From assembly GCF_000312365.2 (NCBI RefSeq), contig NZ_HG003691.1:62001-126000 (forward strand): DNA of 64,000 nt, read 5' to 3'. Of this stretch, positions 39,645 to 50,318 are shown one piece after another; position 1 is the stretch's first letter; every line of letters starts with the position of its first letter. The position numbers and the translations under genes are program-made. The notes below the pieces were generated by a model. It was given only the letters and a program-made list of their open reading frames with translations, was not told the origin of the DNA and did not search any database. This DNA is from Anaerococcus provencensis (lineage in GTDB: Bacteria > Bacillota > Clostridia > Tissierellales > Peptoniphilaceae).

Positions 39645-41717
39645 ATGCCTAGACAAGTAGCACTAAAAGATACTAGAAACATAGGAATCATGGCCCACAT
39701 CGATGCGGGTAAAACAACAACAACAGAAAGAATCCTATATTATACTGGTAAAATTTATAAAATTGGTGATACTCATGATGGTACAGCAGTAATGGACTCC
39801 ATGGACCAAGAAAAGGAACGTGGTATTACAATCGGTTCTGCTGCAACCACAGCTTTTTGGAAAGACCATAGAATAAATATTATCGATACTCCAGGACACG
39901 TGGATTTTACTGTAGAAGTAGAAAGATCACTTAGAGTTCTTGACAGTGCGGTAGCTTTATTTGACGCAAAAAGCGGGGTAGAACCACAATCTGAAACTGT
40001 ATGGAGACAAGCTGACAAATACCACATCCCAAGAATTTGTTTCATCAACAAAATGGATGCTACTGGTGCAGATTTCTTCATGGCAGTAGAAACAATTAAA
40101 GATAAGCTAAAAGCAAACGCAGTTCCACTAGAAATTCCAATAGGAGCTGAACAACAATTCCAAGGTGCTGTTGACCTTATCACAATGGAAGCTGTAACAT
40201 ATAACTCTGAAGACCTTGGTGCACACCCAGTTTATTCAGAAATTCCAGAAGAATTAAAAGAAACAGCCGAAGAATATAGAAACAATCTTCTTGAAGAATT
40301 ATCAGAAGTTGATGATACAATCATGATGAAATATCTTGAAGGAGAAGAAGTAAGCGAAGATGAAATAAAAGCTGCTATCAGAAAAGGAACAATCGAACAA
40401 AAGATTTTCCCATGCTTACTAGGTTCAGCATACAAAAACAAGGGTGTTCAACCACTACTAGATGCAATCATTGAATATATGCCATCTCCACTAGATGTAC
40501 CATATATCACAGGAACAGATCCTAAAAATGATGAAGTAGTAATGGAAAGAAAACCTGGAGATAATGAGCCAACAGCAGCATTAGCATTTAAAGTTGTAAC
40601 TGACCCATATGTAGGTAAGTTAATCTATACAAGAATTTACTCAGGTACAATAGAATCAGGTTCATACATCTACAATGCAACAAAAGGTAAGAGAGAACGT
40701 GTTGGACGTATCATGCAAATGCACTCTAACAAACAAGAGGAAATTCCAGTAGGTTACGCAGGAGATATCGTAGCATTACTAGGACTTAAAGATACAACAA
40801 CTGGTGATTCCCTATGTGATCAAGAAAATCAAATTATCCTTGAAAAGATGGAATTCCCAGATCCAGTAATCTCAGTTGCAATAGAACCAAAGACAAGAGC
40901 ATCTCAAGATAAGATGATTATTGGTCTACAAAAACTAGCTGAAGAAGATCCAACCTTCGTAACAAGATCTGATGAAGAAACAGGCCAAACAATAATCTCA
41001 GGAATGGGTGAGCTTCACCTTGAAATCATCGTAGATAGACTACTAAGAGAATTCAAAGTTGAAGCAAACATTGGTAACCCACAAGTAGCTTACAGAGAAG
41101 GTATCACAGCTGAAGCAGAAGCACAAGGTAAGTTTGTAAGACAATCTGGTGGTTCTGGTCAATACGGTGATGTTCACCTAAGAGTTACTCCAGGAGAAGA
41201 AGGCTCTGGAATCACATTCGAATCTAAAATTGTCGGTGGTTCTGTACCAAAAGAATACATTAGACCAGTTGAAGAAGGTGTGCGCGAAGCAGCAGCTAGC
41301 GGTATCCTTGGTGGTTACCCAATGGTTGACATGCACGTTGTTCTATACGATGGTTCTTACCACGAAGTAGACTCTTCAGAAGTAGCCTTCCACGTAGCAG
41401 GATCAATGGGTCTTAAAAATGCAGTAGAAAAAGCAAAACCAGTTCTATTAGAACCAATTGAAAAAGTTGAAATTACAACTCCAGATGAGTATCTTGGAGA
41501 TGTAATGGGTGACGTTTCATCAAGACGTGGTAAAATTGATGGTATGAATCCAAAAGATGGTATCCATGTACTAGATGCCTTCATTCCACTATCAGAAATG
41601 TTTGGATACGCAACAGACTTACGTTCCAAAACACAAGGTAGGGCAACATATTCAATGCAATTTGACCACTATGCTCAAGTACCAGAATCAGTAAAAGAAG
41701 AAGTACTAAATAAATAA
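39645..41717 (+). CDS. fusA: Elongation factor G
   Basis: 690-residue translocation GTPase. G-motifs: [20 protein letters not shown] and NKMD; the switch region shows [12 protein letters not shown]. Domains II-V follow, including [10 protein letters not shown] and [15 protein letters not shown]. Full length with no insertion. It starts 14 bases after rpsG and precedes tuf by 19 bases; all four genes form one unit. Fusidic-acid hot-spots were not examined in detail. Confidence 0.98.
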   Translation: MPRQVALKDTRNIGIMAHIDAGKTTTTERILYYTGKIYKIGDTHDGTAVMDSMDQEKERGITIGSAATTAFWKDHRINIIDTPGHVDFTVEVERSLRVLDSAVALFDAKSGVEPQSETVWRQADKYHIPRICFINKMDATGADFFMAVETIKDKLKANAVPLEIPIGAEQQFQGAVDLITMEAVTYNSEDLGAHPVYSEIPEELKETAEEYRNNLLEELSEVDDTIMMKYLEGEEVSEDEIKAAIRKGTIEQKIFPCLLGSAYKNKGVQPLLDAIIEYMPSPLDVPYITGTDPKNDEVVMERKPGDNEPTAALAFKVVTDPYVGKLIYTRIYSGTIESGSYIYNATKGKRERVGRIMQMHSNKQEEIPVGYAGDIVALLGLKDTTTGDSLCDQENQIILEKMEFPDPVISVAIEPKTRASQDKMIIGLQKLAEEDPTFVTRSDEETGQTIISGMGELHLEIIVDRLLREFKVEANIGNPQVAYREGITAEAEAQGKFVRQSGGSGQYGDVHLRVTPGEEGSGITFESKIVGGSVPKEYIRPVEEGVREAAASGILGGYPMVDMHVVLYDGSYHEVDSSEVAFHVAGSMGLKNAVEKAKPVLLEPIEKVEITTPDEYLGDVMGDVSSRRGKIDGMNPKDGIHVLDAFIPLSEMFGYATDLRSKTQGRATYSMQFDHYAQVPESVKEEVLNK

Positions 41718-41736
41718 TTAATACGAGGAGAAAAAA

Positions 41737-42933
41737 ATGTCTAAACAACAATTTGAAAGAAGCAAACCACATATTAATATCGGAACAATCGGTCACGTAG
41801 ACCACGGTAAAACAACAACAACAGCAGCAATCACTCAAGCCCTAAACAAAAAATACGGCACAGGTGAATACGTAGACTACGAACACATTGATAAAGCACC
41901 AGAAGAAAGAGAACGTGGGATTACAATCAACACATCAGTAGTAGAATACGAAACACCAAACAGACACTACGCACATATAGACGCTCCAGGCCACGCTGAC
42001 TACGTTAAAAACATGATTACAGGAGCAGCACAAATGGACGGCGCAATCATCGTAGTATCTGCAGCAGACGGTCCAATGCCACAAACAAGAGAACACATCC
42101 TACTAGCAAGACAAGTAGGCGTACCAAAAATCGCAGTATTCCTAAACAAAGAAGACCAAGTAGACGATGAAGAACTACTAGAACTAGTAGAAATGGAAGT
42201 AAGAGACCTACTAAACGAATACGAATTCGACGGCGACAACTGCCCAGTAGTAGTAGGCTCAGCATTAAAATCTCTACAAGAAGGCGGAGAAGGTCCTTGG
42301 ACAGACAAGATTCTAGACCTAATGGAACAAGTAGACAACTACTTTGACATTCCAGAAAGAGACAACGACCAACCATTCCTAATGCCAGTAGAAGACGTAA
42401 TGACAATCTCAGGCCGTGGAACAGTAGCAACAGGAAGAGTAGAAAGAGGAACATTAAAAGTAGGCGACACAGTAGAAATCGTAGGCCTAACAGAAAAAAC
42501 CTCAAGCGCAGTAGTAACAGGCGTAGAAATGTTCCACAAATCACTAGAACAAGCAGAATCAGGCGACAACGTAGGAATCCTACTAAGAGGCGTACAAAGA
42601 GACGAAATCTCAAGAGGCCAAGTACTAGCAAAACCAGGCAGTGTACACCCACACACAGAATTCGAAGGACAAGTATACGTACTAACCAAAGATGAAGGTG
42701 GACGTCACACACCATTCTTCAGCGGATACAGACCACAATTCTTCTTCAGAACAACAGACGTAACAGGCGACATCCAACTAGAAGAAGGCGTAGAAATGGT
42801 AATGCCAGGAGACAACGCAACATTCAAAATCAGCCTACAAAAACCAATAGCCCTAGAAGAAGGACTAAGATTCGCAGTACGTGAAGGTGGAAGAACAGTA
42901 GCATCAGGCGTTGTAACAAAGGTTATAAAGTAA
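41737..42933 (+). CDS. tuf: Elongation factor Tu
   Basis: 398-residue GTPase carrying aminoacyl-tRNA to the ribosome. Motifs: [39 protein letters not shown] and NKED (Cys of the common NKCD replaced by Glu). C-terminal domains are normal. Codon use is markedly different from the neighbouring accessory genes: strongly biased to C-ending codons such as GTA/GGC/AAC, as expected for a very highly expressed gene. GAGGAG site. Ends the str operon. Confidence 0.99.
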   Translation: MSKQQFERSKPHINIGTIGHVDHGKTTTTAAITQALNKKYGTGEYVDYEHIDKAPEERERGITINTSVVEYETPNRHYAHIDAPGHADYVKNMITGAAQMDGAIIVVSAADGPMPQTREHILLARQVGVPKIAVFLNKEDQVDDEELLELVEMEVRDLLNEYEFDGDNCPVVVGSALKSLQEGGEGPWTDKILDLMEQVDNYFDIPERDNDQPFLMPVEDVMTISGRGTVATGRVERGTLKVGDTVEIVGLTEKTSSAVVTGVEMFHKSLEQAESGDNVGILLRGVQRDEISRGQVLAKPGSVHPHTEFEGQVYVLTKDEGGRHTPFFSGYRPQFFFRTTDVTGDIQLEEGVEMVMPGDNATFKISLQKPIALEEGLRFAVREGGRTVASGVVTKVIK

Positions 42934-42947
42934 TTTAATAAATAGCA

Positions 42948-42978
42948 AAGAGCGGACACTAAGTCTGCTCTTTTTTTT
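42948..42978 (+). terminator. str operon terminator
   Basis: AAGAGCGGAC and GTCTGCTCTT pair (one G-U), followed by eight T residues. Confidence 0.9.
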
Positions 42979-43084
42979 TATCATAAATCCATCTTCATTC
43001 TAAGACCTCAAGCAAATTCGCTGAGATTTATCAATCATTATCATCAATTTGTATTTATTCATTTTTTTACATATTAATAACTAA

Positions 43085-43138
43085 TTGACAAACTTTGCAT
43101 AAATGTTAAACTATAATAGTAACGTTTAACGTTTTCAT
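43085..43138 (+). promoter_or_regulatory. Control region of the YfcC/pepT operon with cre-like site
   Basis: TTGACA at 43085-43090 and TATAAT at 43112-43117 are 21 bases apart, a long spacer. Downstream, the complement of 43124-43138 (ATGAAAACGTTAAAC) matches 13 of 15 cre positions, suggesting catabolite repression of peptide use. Confidence 0.35.
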
Positions 43139-43159
43139 AAAATTTTAGGAGGTTCAATT

Positions 43160-44686
43160 ATGAGCGAAGTTGCTAAAAAAAAGAAAAAGGAAAGGAAATT
43201 TCCTACTGCTTTTACGGTATTATTTATTGTATTAATTCTTGCAGCAGTTCTTACTTATGTAATACCAGCTGGATCCTATGATAGATTGCAATATGATAGT
43301 GAAAACAGTCAGTTTGTAAGAATAGGAAGCGATGGCGAAGAAACAAGCTTAGAAGCTAGTCAAGAAGTGCTAGATGAACTAAATGTAACAGTACCACTTG
43401 AAAACTTTGTAAGAGGAGATATCAAAAAACCTGTTGCTATACCAGGTTCATACCACAAGCTTGAACAAAGCCCACAAGGCTTCTTTGAAGTTGCTAGAGC
43501 ACCTATAGATGGTATAGCAGATTCTATTGGTATTATCGTCTTTGTACTATTACTGGGGGGGTGTATAGGGGTTCTTAATACAACTGGAACCTTTGATGCT
43601 GGTATAGCTGCCCTATCTAGAAAGACTAAGGGTAAAGAGTTCTTGATGGTAGCTATTATATCTTCACTGATAGCCCTCGGCGGTACAACCTTCGGCATGG
43701 CAGAAGAAACTATTGCCTTTTATCCAATACTTATGCCAATTTTCCTAGCGTCAGGTTACGATGCAATGGTAACTATAGCTGCCATATATATGGGTTCATC
43801 AATAGGTACAATGTTTTCAACAACAAATGCCTTCTCAGTTGTTGTAGCTAGTAATGCTGCTGGTATCAGCTTTAAGGAAGGTATGAATATAAGAATAATA
43901 ACCCTACTTATTGGCCAAGCTATCAGTTTATATTATATCTATAGATACGCTAAAAAAGTTCAAAATGATCCATCTAAGTCAATTATAGCTGAAGAAATGC
44001 CTAGGATCAGAAAACAATATCTAGAAAACTATGACCCTGAACATACAGCTCCATTTAATTTCAAAAGAATTGGTATGTTGGTTGTATTTATGCTAGCTTT
44101 CCCAGTTATGATCTATGGTGTTATGAACCTTGATTGGTGGTTTGAAGAAATGAGTACCCTATTCTTAGTTGTAGGTATACTACTTATGATATTATCAGGA
44201 CTAGGTGAACAAAAGGCTGTAAACTCATTTTTAGATGGTGCAGCAGACCTAGTTTCAGTAGCTCTAATCATCGGTGTGGCAAGAGCGATAAATATAATAC
44301 TAGATGATGGTATGATTTCTGATACATTACTATACAATGCATCAAATATCATCAGCGGAATGAATGGAGTACTATTCTCAACAGTACAAATGGTTTTATT
44401 CTCATTCTTAGGAATATTTATCCCATCATCATCAGGACTTGCAACACTTTCAATGCCAATCATTGCACCACTAGCAGATACAGTCTCTATAGGTCGTGAT
44501 GTAGTTGTTTCAGCATATAACTTTGGTCAAGGTTGGATGGCAATTATTGCTCCAACAGGACTAATCCTTGCAACACTAGAAATGGTTGACGTATCATATA
44601 ATAAATGGATTAAATTTATACTGCCATTAATGGGTATAATATTAATCCTAAGCGTAGTGATGCTTGGCGTTCAAACAATGATTTAA
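43160..44686 (+). CDS. YfcC-family membrane carrier
   Basis: 508-residue polytopic carrier of the DcuC/YfcC superfamily (about 11-12 helices). After a Lys-rich N-terminus, a helix ends in LTYVIPAGSYDR, a hallmark of the group. FGMAEETIAFYPILMP and FIPSSSGLATLSMPIIAPL mark the two transport cores. Related carriers move amino acids, peptides or dicarboxylates. The next two genes encode peptidases PepT and PepD, so uptake of small peptides or export of amino acids is likely. AGGAGG site. First gene of a three-gene operon. Confidence 0.88.
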   Translation: MSEVAKKKKKERKFPTAFTVLFIVLILAAVLTYVIPAGSYDRLQYDSENSQFVRIGSDGEETSLEASQEVLDELNVTVPLENFVRGDIKKPVAIPGSYHKLEQSPQGFFEVARAPIDGIADSIGIIVFVLLLGGCIGVLNTTGTFDAGIAALSRKTKGKEFLMVAIISSLIALGGTTFGMAEETIAFYPILMPIFLASGYDAMVTIAAIYMGSSIGTMFSTTNAFSVVVASNAAGISFKEGMNIRIITLLIGQAISLYYIYRYAKKVQNDPSKSIIAEEMPRIRKQYLENYDPEHTAPFNFKRIGMLVVFMLAFPVMIYGVMNLDWWFEEMSTLFLVVGILLMILSGLGEQKAVNSFLDGAADLVSVALIIGVARAINIILDDGMISDTLLYNASNIISGMNGVLFSTVQMVLFSFLGIFIPSSSGLATLSMPIIAPLADTVSIGRDVVVSAYNFGQGWMAIIAPTGLILATLEMVDVSYNKWIKFILPLMGIILILSVVMLGVQTMI

Positions 44687-44701
44687 TGAAATGGAGGATA
44701 T

Positions 44702-45913
44702 ATGTTAGAAAAATTTTTGAAATATGTAAGTTACGATACTCAAAGTGACGATAAGAATGAGTCTTGTCCATCAACTCCTGGCCAACTAGACCTTGCTAAG
44801 GTTCTAGTTGATGACCTTAAGGAAATGGGCATAGACAATGCTCACATGGATGAGCATGGCTATGTTTATGCTAGTATAGAGGGAACCAATAAAGATGCTC
44901 CAACTATAGGACTTATTTCTCACATGGACACAGCCCTAGAGATAACAGGCAAAGATGTCAATCCACAAGTAGTTGAAAAATATGAAGGTGGTGACATCGT
45001 ACTTAACGATAAGTACAAATTAACTGAAGAAGAATTCCCATTCTTAAAAGACCTAGTAGGTCACAAATTAGTTACAACAGATGGTACAACCCTACTTGGA
45101 GCAGATGATAAGGCAGGTATTGCCATCATCATGACAGTTGCCAAATATTTTATGGAAAATAGAGACCAAAAATTTGGCGATATCAAAATAGGCATTACCC
45201 CAGATGAAGAAATAGGTAGGGGAGCTGATCTATTTGATGTTGAAAGATTTGGTGCTGATTTCGCCTATACCATAGACGGTGGACCAGTTGGAGAATTAGA
45301 ATACGAAAACTTCAACGCTGCAAGTGTTGATATCCATATCGAAGGAAAATCTGTACACCCAGGTTCAGCTAAAAATGTTTTGGTAAACGCCCTATTAGTA
45401 GCATTAGAATTAAACCAAATGCTACCAGTAAATGAGAGACCTGAATATACTGAAGGCTACGAAGGCTTCTATATGCTAGATGAAATCCAGGGTACATCTG
45501 CAGAAGTAGATATGGCTTATATAATAAGAGACTTCTTCACTGATACATTTAATCAAAAGAAAGAGATGCTAGAAAAATCAGTAGATTTCTTAAATGAAAA
45601 ATATGGTAATATCATCGATATCAAGATAGAAGATTCCTACTACAATATGAGGGAAAAAGTAGAACCACATATGGAAATTATAGATCTTGCGAAAGATGCT
45701 ATAGAAAAAGAAGGCATCACTCCAATAGTAAAACCAATCAGAGGTGGCACAGATGGAGCAAGGCTATCATATATGGGACTTCCAACACCAAATCTATTTA
45801 CAGGTGGATACAACTACCACGGTAGATACGAAATAGTATCTGTAGATATAATGGAAAAATCTGTCAATGTTATCAAGAACATAATCTTAGCAAATGCCAA
45901 AGGAGAAAAATAA
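44702..45913 (+). CDS. pepT: Peptidase T (tripeptide aminopeptidase)
   Basis: 403-residue M20 zinc peptidase that removes N-terminal residues from tripeptides in the cytoplasm. Metal and catalytic motifs in order: SHMDT, GADDKAG, TPDEEIGRGAD, YTIDGG, RGGTDGARLS and GGYNYHGRYE. Full length for PepT. GGAGG site 15 bases after the YfcC-like gene. Its TAA overlaps the next ATG by one base, so translation is coupled to pepD. Confidence 0.95.
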   Translation: MLEKFLKYVSYDTQSDDKNESCPSTPGQLDLAKVLVDDLKEMGIDNAHMDEHGYVYASIEGTNKDAPTIGLISHMDTALEITGKDVNPQVVEKYEGGDIVLNDKYKLTEEEFPFLKDLVGHKLVTTDGTTLLGADDKAGIAIIMTVAKYFMENRDQKFGDIKIGITPDEEIGRGADLFDVERFGADFAYTIDGGPVGELEYENFNAASVDIHIEGKSVHPGSAKNVLVNALLVALELNQMLPVNERPEYTEGYEGFYMLDEIQGTSAEVDMAYIIRDFFTDTFNQKKEMLEKSVDFLNEKYGNIIDIKIEDSYYNMREKVEPHMEIIDLAKDAIEKEGITPIVKPIRGGTDGARLSYMGLPTPNLFTGGYNYHGRYEIVSVDIMEKSVNVIKNIILANAKGEK

Positions 45914-47313
45914 TGGAAAATTTACAACCACAAAGAGTTTTTTACTACTTCAAAAAATTAATGGATATTCCAAGACCAAGTAAGCATGAACAAGAAGTGT
46001 CAGATTTTTTAATAGCTACTGGCAAAGATCTAGGATTAGAAACCTACCAAGATGACTCACTAAATGTAGTATTAAAAAGAAAGGCATCAGCAGGCTATGA
46101 AGATGCCCCAAAAGTAATACTTCAAGGTCATATGGATATGGTTGGCTCAAAGACAGAAAACTCTGACCACGACTTTACAAAAGACCCTATCATACCTGTA
46201 ATTGAGGGAGAATATCTATCAGCAAAAGATACAACACTTGGTGCTGACAATGGTATAGCAGTAGCGATGGGACTTGCCCTACTAGAAGATGAAAACTACG
46301 AAGGACCACAAATAGAATTGCTTGTAACAACAGATGAAGAAACAAGTATGTCAGGTGCCATAGCCTTAGCTGACGATGTTCTAGAAGGTGACTACCTAAT
46401 CAACATAGACTCAGAAGAAGAAGGAATCCTTACAGTAGGATCTGCTGGTGGAATCACATTTTTCGTAGAAGAAGAACTAAAAGATTTGGAAGAAAAAGAA
46501 GGATTTGAAATCAAACTAAGAGGACTTCTAGGTGGACACTCAGGTATGCAAATCCACGAAAAAAGAGGAAATGCAGTAAAAATCATCGGAGAATTACTAG
46601 CAAATATAAAAGAAGATATAACAATTGGTGAATTTAACTCTGGTAACCTAGACAATGTTATACCATCAGAAGGAAGCGTAAAAGTTTATGGAGCAAGCAA
46701 AGAAGCTCTAGAAGATGCTAAAAAAGACATTTTAGAAAAACACGCTGACCTACTAGGTGACATGGAAGTTGAAATTGCTGAGGCAAAAGGCAAATCTTAT
46801 TCCAAAGATCTATCACAAAGACTAATCAAGATGATAAATGACATGCCTACAGGAGTTAACTCCCTTATGGAAGACAATGAAACTGTAGAGTCATCTGACA
46901 ACCTTGCCTTAGTAAGAGAAAAAGAAGGAAAATTAGTAAGTGAAATCTCCCTAAGATCTTCTAACAATGAAAAATTGGAAGAATTGAGAGAGAAAGTAGC
47001 CAAAGTTTTGGAAGAAACAAACTTTGCCTATAATATTGACTCAGAATATCCAAGCTGGGAGTACAAAGAAGATTCAAAACTTAGACCACTAGCTCAAGAA
47101 ATTTACAAAAAGCTAGAAGGTAAGGAATTCGAAACTATCGTAATCCACGCTGGTCTAGAATGTGGTTGCTTCTATGAAAAATATCCAAACCTAGATATAA
47201 TTTCAATAGGACCAAACATAACAGGTGCTCACTCACCAGAAGAAAAGGTTGAAATCGCATCTGTTCAAAGAGTCAACGAGTATCTAAGAGAATTGCTCAA
47301 AGAAATTAAATAA
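45913..47313 (+). CDS. pepD: Aminoacyl-histidine dipeptidase (PepD)
   Basis: 466-residue M20-family dipeptidase with broad specificity, including carnosine-like dipeptides. Motifs: LQGHMDMVGSK, LGADNGIAVAMGLALLED, TTDEETSMSGA, INIDSEEEG, GGHSGMQI and HAGLECGCF. Length is that of the PepD family. It starts within the last base of pepT; a terminator follows at once. With the YfcC carrier and pepT it forms a peptide-use operon. Confidence 0.95.
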   Translation: MENLQPQRVFYYFKKLMDIPRPSKHEQEVSDFLIATGKDLGLETYQDDSLNVVLKRKASAGYEDAPKVILQGHMDMVGSKTENSDHDFTKDPIIPVIEGEYLSAKDTTLGADNGIAVAMGLALLEDENYEGPQIELLVTTDEETSMSGAIALADDVLEGDYLINIDSEEEGILTVGSAGGITFFVEEELKDLEEKEGFEIKLRGLLGGHSGMQIHEKRGNAVKIIGELLANIKEDITIGEFNSGNLDNVIPSEGSVKVYGASKEALEDAKKDILEKHADLLGDMEVEIAEAKGKSYSKDLSQRLIKMINDMPTGVNSLMEDNETVESSDNLALVREKEGKLVSEISLRSSNNEKLEELREKVAKVLEETNFAYNIDSEYPSWEYKEDSKLRPLAQEIYKKLEGKEFETIVIHAGLECGCFYEKYPNLDIISIGPNITGAHSPEEKVEIASVQRVNEYLRELLKEIK

Positions 47314-47323
47314 GACTTGACTT

Positions 47324-47357
47324 AAAAGAGGCTTTTGCACTAGCAAGGCCTCTTTTG
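47324..47357 (+). terminator. Terminator after pepD
   Basis: AAAAGAGGC and GCCTCTTTT pair around a 15-base loop that can form further pairs (TTGC/GCAA), followed by TTTTG. Confidence 0.85.
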
Positions 47358-47448
47358 TATGTGAAGATTATATGTAGATTATAATATATTTATTAACAAT
47401 CTTTGGTGTATGGACATAATTAAAGTATATTGTATACTCGGAGGACTT

Positions 47449-48699
47449 ATGAGTAAAAAATCAATAGTTATTATGTTTGCTTATGTAGGGGTTGTTACTG
47501 GTGCAGGTCTTGCTTCGGGACAGGAACTCCTACAATATTTTATTTCTCTAGGAATACCAGGATTGGTTGGCATTTCTATAGTTGGTCTACTTCACATATT
47601 GTTCGGAGGAGTACTTCTCCAACTAGGAAGTCACTATATGGCTACAGACCATTCTGATGTCTTTGGAGAAATTACCAATAAATTTATTGGAAAATTTATG
47701 GATTTGGCACTTATCTTTACTTGCTTTGTCATAGGATTTGTAATGATAGCAGGAGCTGGATCAAATTTAAACCAAGCCTTTGATATTCCAAAATGGATTG
47801 GCCAGGTTATTTGTGCCAGTATGATTATAGTTGTAGGATTGTTGGATTTTGAAAAAGTTTCAAAAATTATCGGTTCTTTTACCCCAATGATTTTAATCTT
47901 TACCTTGATCGGCTCTATCTATACTTTTGTAAATTATAGTCCAGATTGGACATATTTGGATTCTGTTGCTCGAAATTTACCATCAAATTTTAATAATGTA
48001 GTTTTTGCAATTTTTAATTATTACGGCATGTGTTTGATGAGTGGGGTTTCCATGGGCTTTGTCCTTGGTGGAGAAGAACTTGACCCTAGAGAAGCTGGGA
48101 TTGGAGGCCTACTTGGTGGAGCCATAGCAGGTATACTAGGAGTCTTGATATCATTTACACTCTTTATACGTGTAGATGAAGTTGGAAATCTTGATATTCC
48201 AATGCTTTATGTAATAAAAGATATCCATCCAGTCCTTGGATTTTTGATGGCCCTTGTAATCTTTGGAATGATTTTTAATACTGGAATCTCACTTTTTTAT
48301 GCCCTAGCCAGAAGATTTTCAAATGATAGCGAAAAAAGCTTTAGAATTATGTTAATTTCATTAACCCTACTTGGTTTTGTTTTAAGCTTTGGAGGATTTA
48401 AAAAGCTAGTTTCTATATTTTATCCAATCATTGGCTATGTAGGAATGTTTATGATGGCCTTATTACTTATAAGCTGGTATAGGGAGAAATCTTCTATAAA
48501 GTACGAGAAATACAAACGTCTCGGCATCAGAAATTATATGAGAAAAAAGATGGATGATAATGAAGATTTTTCTAAGGAAGATAAGGAAAGATTAGACAAA
48601 TTAATCGACAGATCAAATATAGACAATGAACAAATGACCCAAGCAGCGGAAGATTATGTAAGAAAAGAGCTTGAGGAAGAACAGGAAAATCAAGAATAA
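47449..48699 (+). CDS. YkvI-like LeuT-fold transporter
   Basis: 416-residue membrane protein with about ten helices. The opening IVIMFAYVGVVTGAGLASGQELLQYF is the first helix of the YkvI group within the amino-acid/sodium symporter superfamily. LGGEELDPREAGIGGLLGGA is a conserved loop. A long charged tail (about 345-416) is cytoplasmic. The frame is open from 47410, but ATG 47449 has CGGAGGA immediately upstream. Single gene between two terminators. Substrate unknown, probably an amino acid or related compound. Confidence 0.82.
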   Translation: MSKKSIVIMFAYVGVVTGAGLASGQELLQYFISLGIPGLVGISIVGLLHILFGGVLLQLGSHYMATDHSDVFGEITNKFIGKFMDLALIFTCFVIGFVMIAGAGSNLNQAFDIPKWIGQVICASMIIVVGLLDFEKVSKIIGSFTPMILIFTLIGSIYTFVNYSPDWTYLDSVARNLPSNFNNVVFAIFNYYGMCLMSGVSMGFVLGGEELDPREAGIGGLLGGAIAGILGVLISFTLFIRVDEVGNLDIPMLYVIKDIHPVLGFLMALVIFGMIFNTGISLFYALARRFSNDSEKSFRIMLISLTLLGFVLSFGGFKKLVSIFYPIIGYVGMFMMALLLISWYREKSSIKYEKYKRLGIRNYMRKKMDDNEDFSKEDKERLDKLIDRSNIDNEQMTQAAEDYVRKELEEEQENQE

Positions 48700-48715
48700 T
48701 AGCAAACATATTTAG

Positions 48716-48746
48716 GAGAATAGATTATCTATTCTCTTATTTATTT
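48716..48746 (+). terminator. Terminator after the YkvI-like gene
   Basis: GAGAATAGA-TTA-TCTATTCTC, a perfect 9-bp stem followed by a T-rich tail. Confidence 0.85.
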
Positions 48747-48794
48747 GCCCCAATAATCATTATCAAACAATTTACATGGATTTAACACGAAAAC

Positions 48795-48836
48795 ATATTG
48801 ATAAATATTGTCAATATCTTAAAAATGTAATATAAT
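48795..48836 (+). promoter_or_regulatory. Trehalose operon promoter with overlapping operator
   Basis: TTGTCA (48808-48813), 17-base spacer, TATAAT (48831-48836). An inverted repeat, ATATTGA (48795-48801) and TCAATAT (48811-48817), covers the -35, where a repressor would block polymerase. No repressor gene lies beside this operon, so it must be encoded elsewhere. Confidence 0.65.
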
Positions 48837-48864
48837 TATATTATTAAAATATATAGGAGGAATT

Positions 48865-50310
48865 ATGGGAAAATATATTGATGATGCTCGTAAACTTCAT
48901 GAATATGTTGGCGGAGATTCCAATATCTCATCTGTAACTCATTGTGTTACTAGGATGCGTTTTGTACTAAACGATCCTAAAAAAGCTGATATTGAAAAAA
49001 TTGAAGCTTTGCCATCTGTTAAGGGAAGTTTTACTCAAGCAGGACAGTTTCAAGTAATTATAGGTAATGATGTTGACCAATTTTATAATGACTTTATTTC
49101 TATTGCAAACGTTCACGAGGCAAGCAAGGCTGAAGTAAAAGAAGATGCTATGAAAAACCAAAACTGGTTACAAAAAGTTGCATCAGTTTTGGCAGAAATC
49201 TTTGCCCCACTTATACCAGCCATTATTGTCGGTGGTCTTCTACTAGGTTTAAGAAACATCCTAGGAGAGATTCAATTTGATAGTTTAGGTGGTAAAACAA
49301 TAGTAGAAAGCTCAAAGTTTTGGGCGGGCACAAATGACTTCTTATGGCTAATATGTGAAGCGATATTCCATTACTTGCCAGTTCATATCACCTGGTCGAT
49401 TACTCGTAAGATGGGCACAACACAAGTTCTTGGTATTGTACTAGGTATATGTTTAGTATCACCAAGTCTACTTGCAAATGCTTACTCAATTGCAGGTGGT
49501 GGCGAAGTTCCAGTATGGGATTTTGGAGCTTTCCAAATTGAGAGAATTGGTTACCAAGCCCAAGTTATACCAGCTATGCTTGCAGGATTCTCGCTAGTTT
49601 ATCTTGAAAGATTTTGGAAAAAGCACATTCATCAATCAGTTTCAATGATTTTTGTACCACTTTTATCACTACTTCCAGCAGTAATCCTTGCTCACGTAGT
49701 TCTAGGGCCTATTGGTTGGAAGATTGGTTCTGCAATTTCAAGTGGTGTTTATGCAGGACTAACAAGTGGTCTTAACTGGCTATTTGGTGCTGTATTTGGA
49801 TTCTTCTATGCGCCACTAGTAATTACGGGTCTTCACCATATGACCAATGCTATAGACCTACAACTTGCAAATGACTTTGGTGGAACAATCCTATGGCCAA
49901 TGATTGCCCTATCAAACATAGCCCAAGGTTCTGCAGTTCTTGCTATAGTATACCTACACAAGGGTAACGAAGCTGAGGAGCAAATCTCAATCCCAGCAAT
50001 GATTTCAGCTTATCTTGGTGTAACAGAACCAGCATTATTTGGTATCAATATCAAATACGGCTTCCCATTTATCGCTGGAATGATTGGCTCTGGGCTTGCA
50101 GGAATGTTATCTGTACTTACAAAAACAATGGCTCATAATATAGGAGTTGGAGGTATACCAGGATTCTTATCAATCAAGGCAGAATCAATGCTTACATTCT
50201 TGATTGCCATGGCTATAGCAATAGTTGTACCATTTATACTAACAGTAGTATTTAACAAGAAAAAGATGTTCCAAAATAAAATTGAATTCAAAACACCAAG
50301 TTTTAAATAG
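48865..50310 (+). CDS. treP: Trehalose-specific PTS enzyme IIBC
   Basis: 481-residue PTS permease that imports trehalose as trehalose-6-phosphate. The N-terminal IIB domain carries its phosphorylated Cys in THCVTRMRF and a VVKGSF-like loop (LPSVKGSFTQAGQFQVIIG). The IIC part spans about 105-470 with ten or so helices and GVTEPALFGINIKYGFPF, as in sucrose/trehalose permeases. There is no IIA domain. The AGGAGG site is strong, and the trehalose-6-phosphate hydrolase follows after 8 bases, which fixes the substrate. Sequence order IIB-IIC matches Bacillus TreP. Confidence 0.93.
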   Translation: MGKYIDDARKLHEYVGGDSNISSVTHCVTRMRFVLNDPKKADIEKIEALPSVKGSFTQAGQFQVIIGNDVDQFYNDFISIANVHEASKAEVKEDAMKNQNWLQKVASVLAEIFAPLIPAIIVGGLLLGLRNILGEIQFDSLGGKTIVESSKFWAGTNDFLWLICEAIFHYLPVHITWSITRKMGTTQVLGIVLGICLVSPSLLANAYSIAGGGEVPVWDFGAFQIERIGYQAQVIPAMLAGFSLVYLERFWKKHIHQSVSMIFVPLLSLLPAVILAHVVLGPIGWKIGSAISSGVYAGLTSGLNWLFGAVFGFFYAPLVITGLHHMTNAIDLQLANDFGGTILWPMIALSNIAQGSAVLAIVYLHKGNEAEEQISIPAMISAYLGVTEPALFGINIKYGFPFIAGMIGSGLAGMLSVLTKTMAHNIGVGGIPGFLSIKAESMLTFLIAMAIAIVVPFILTVVFNKKKMFQNKIEFKTPSFK

Positions 50311-50318
50311 GAAGAAAA

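Noticed and set aside
42047-42715. Long minus-strand open frame of 222 codons inside tuf
   Set aside because: Leucine/arginine-rich shadow caused by the extreme codon bias of tuf; no ribosome site and no family-like sequence.
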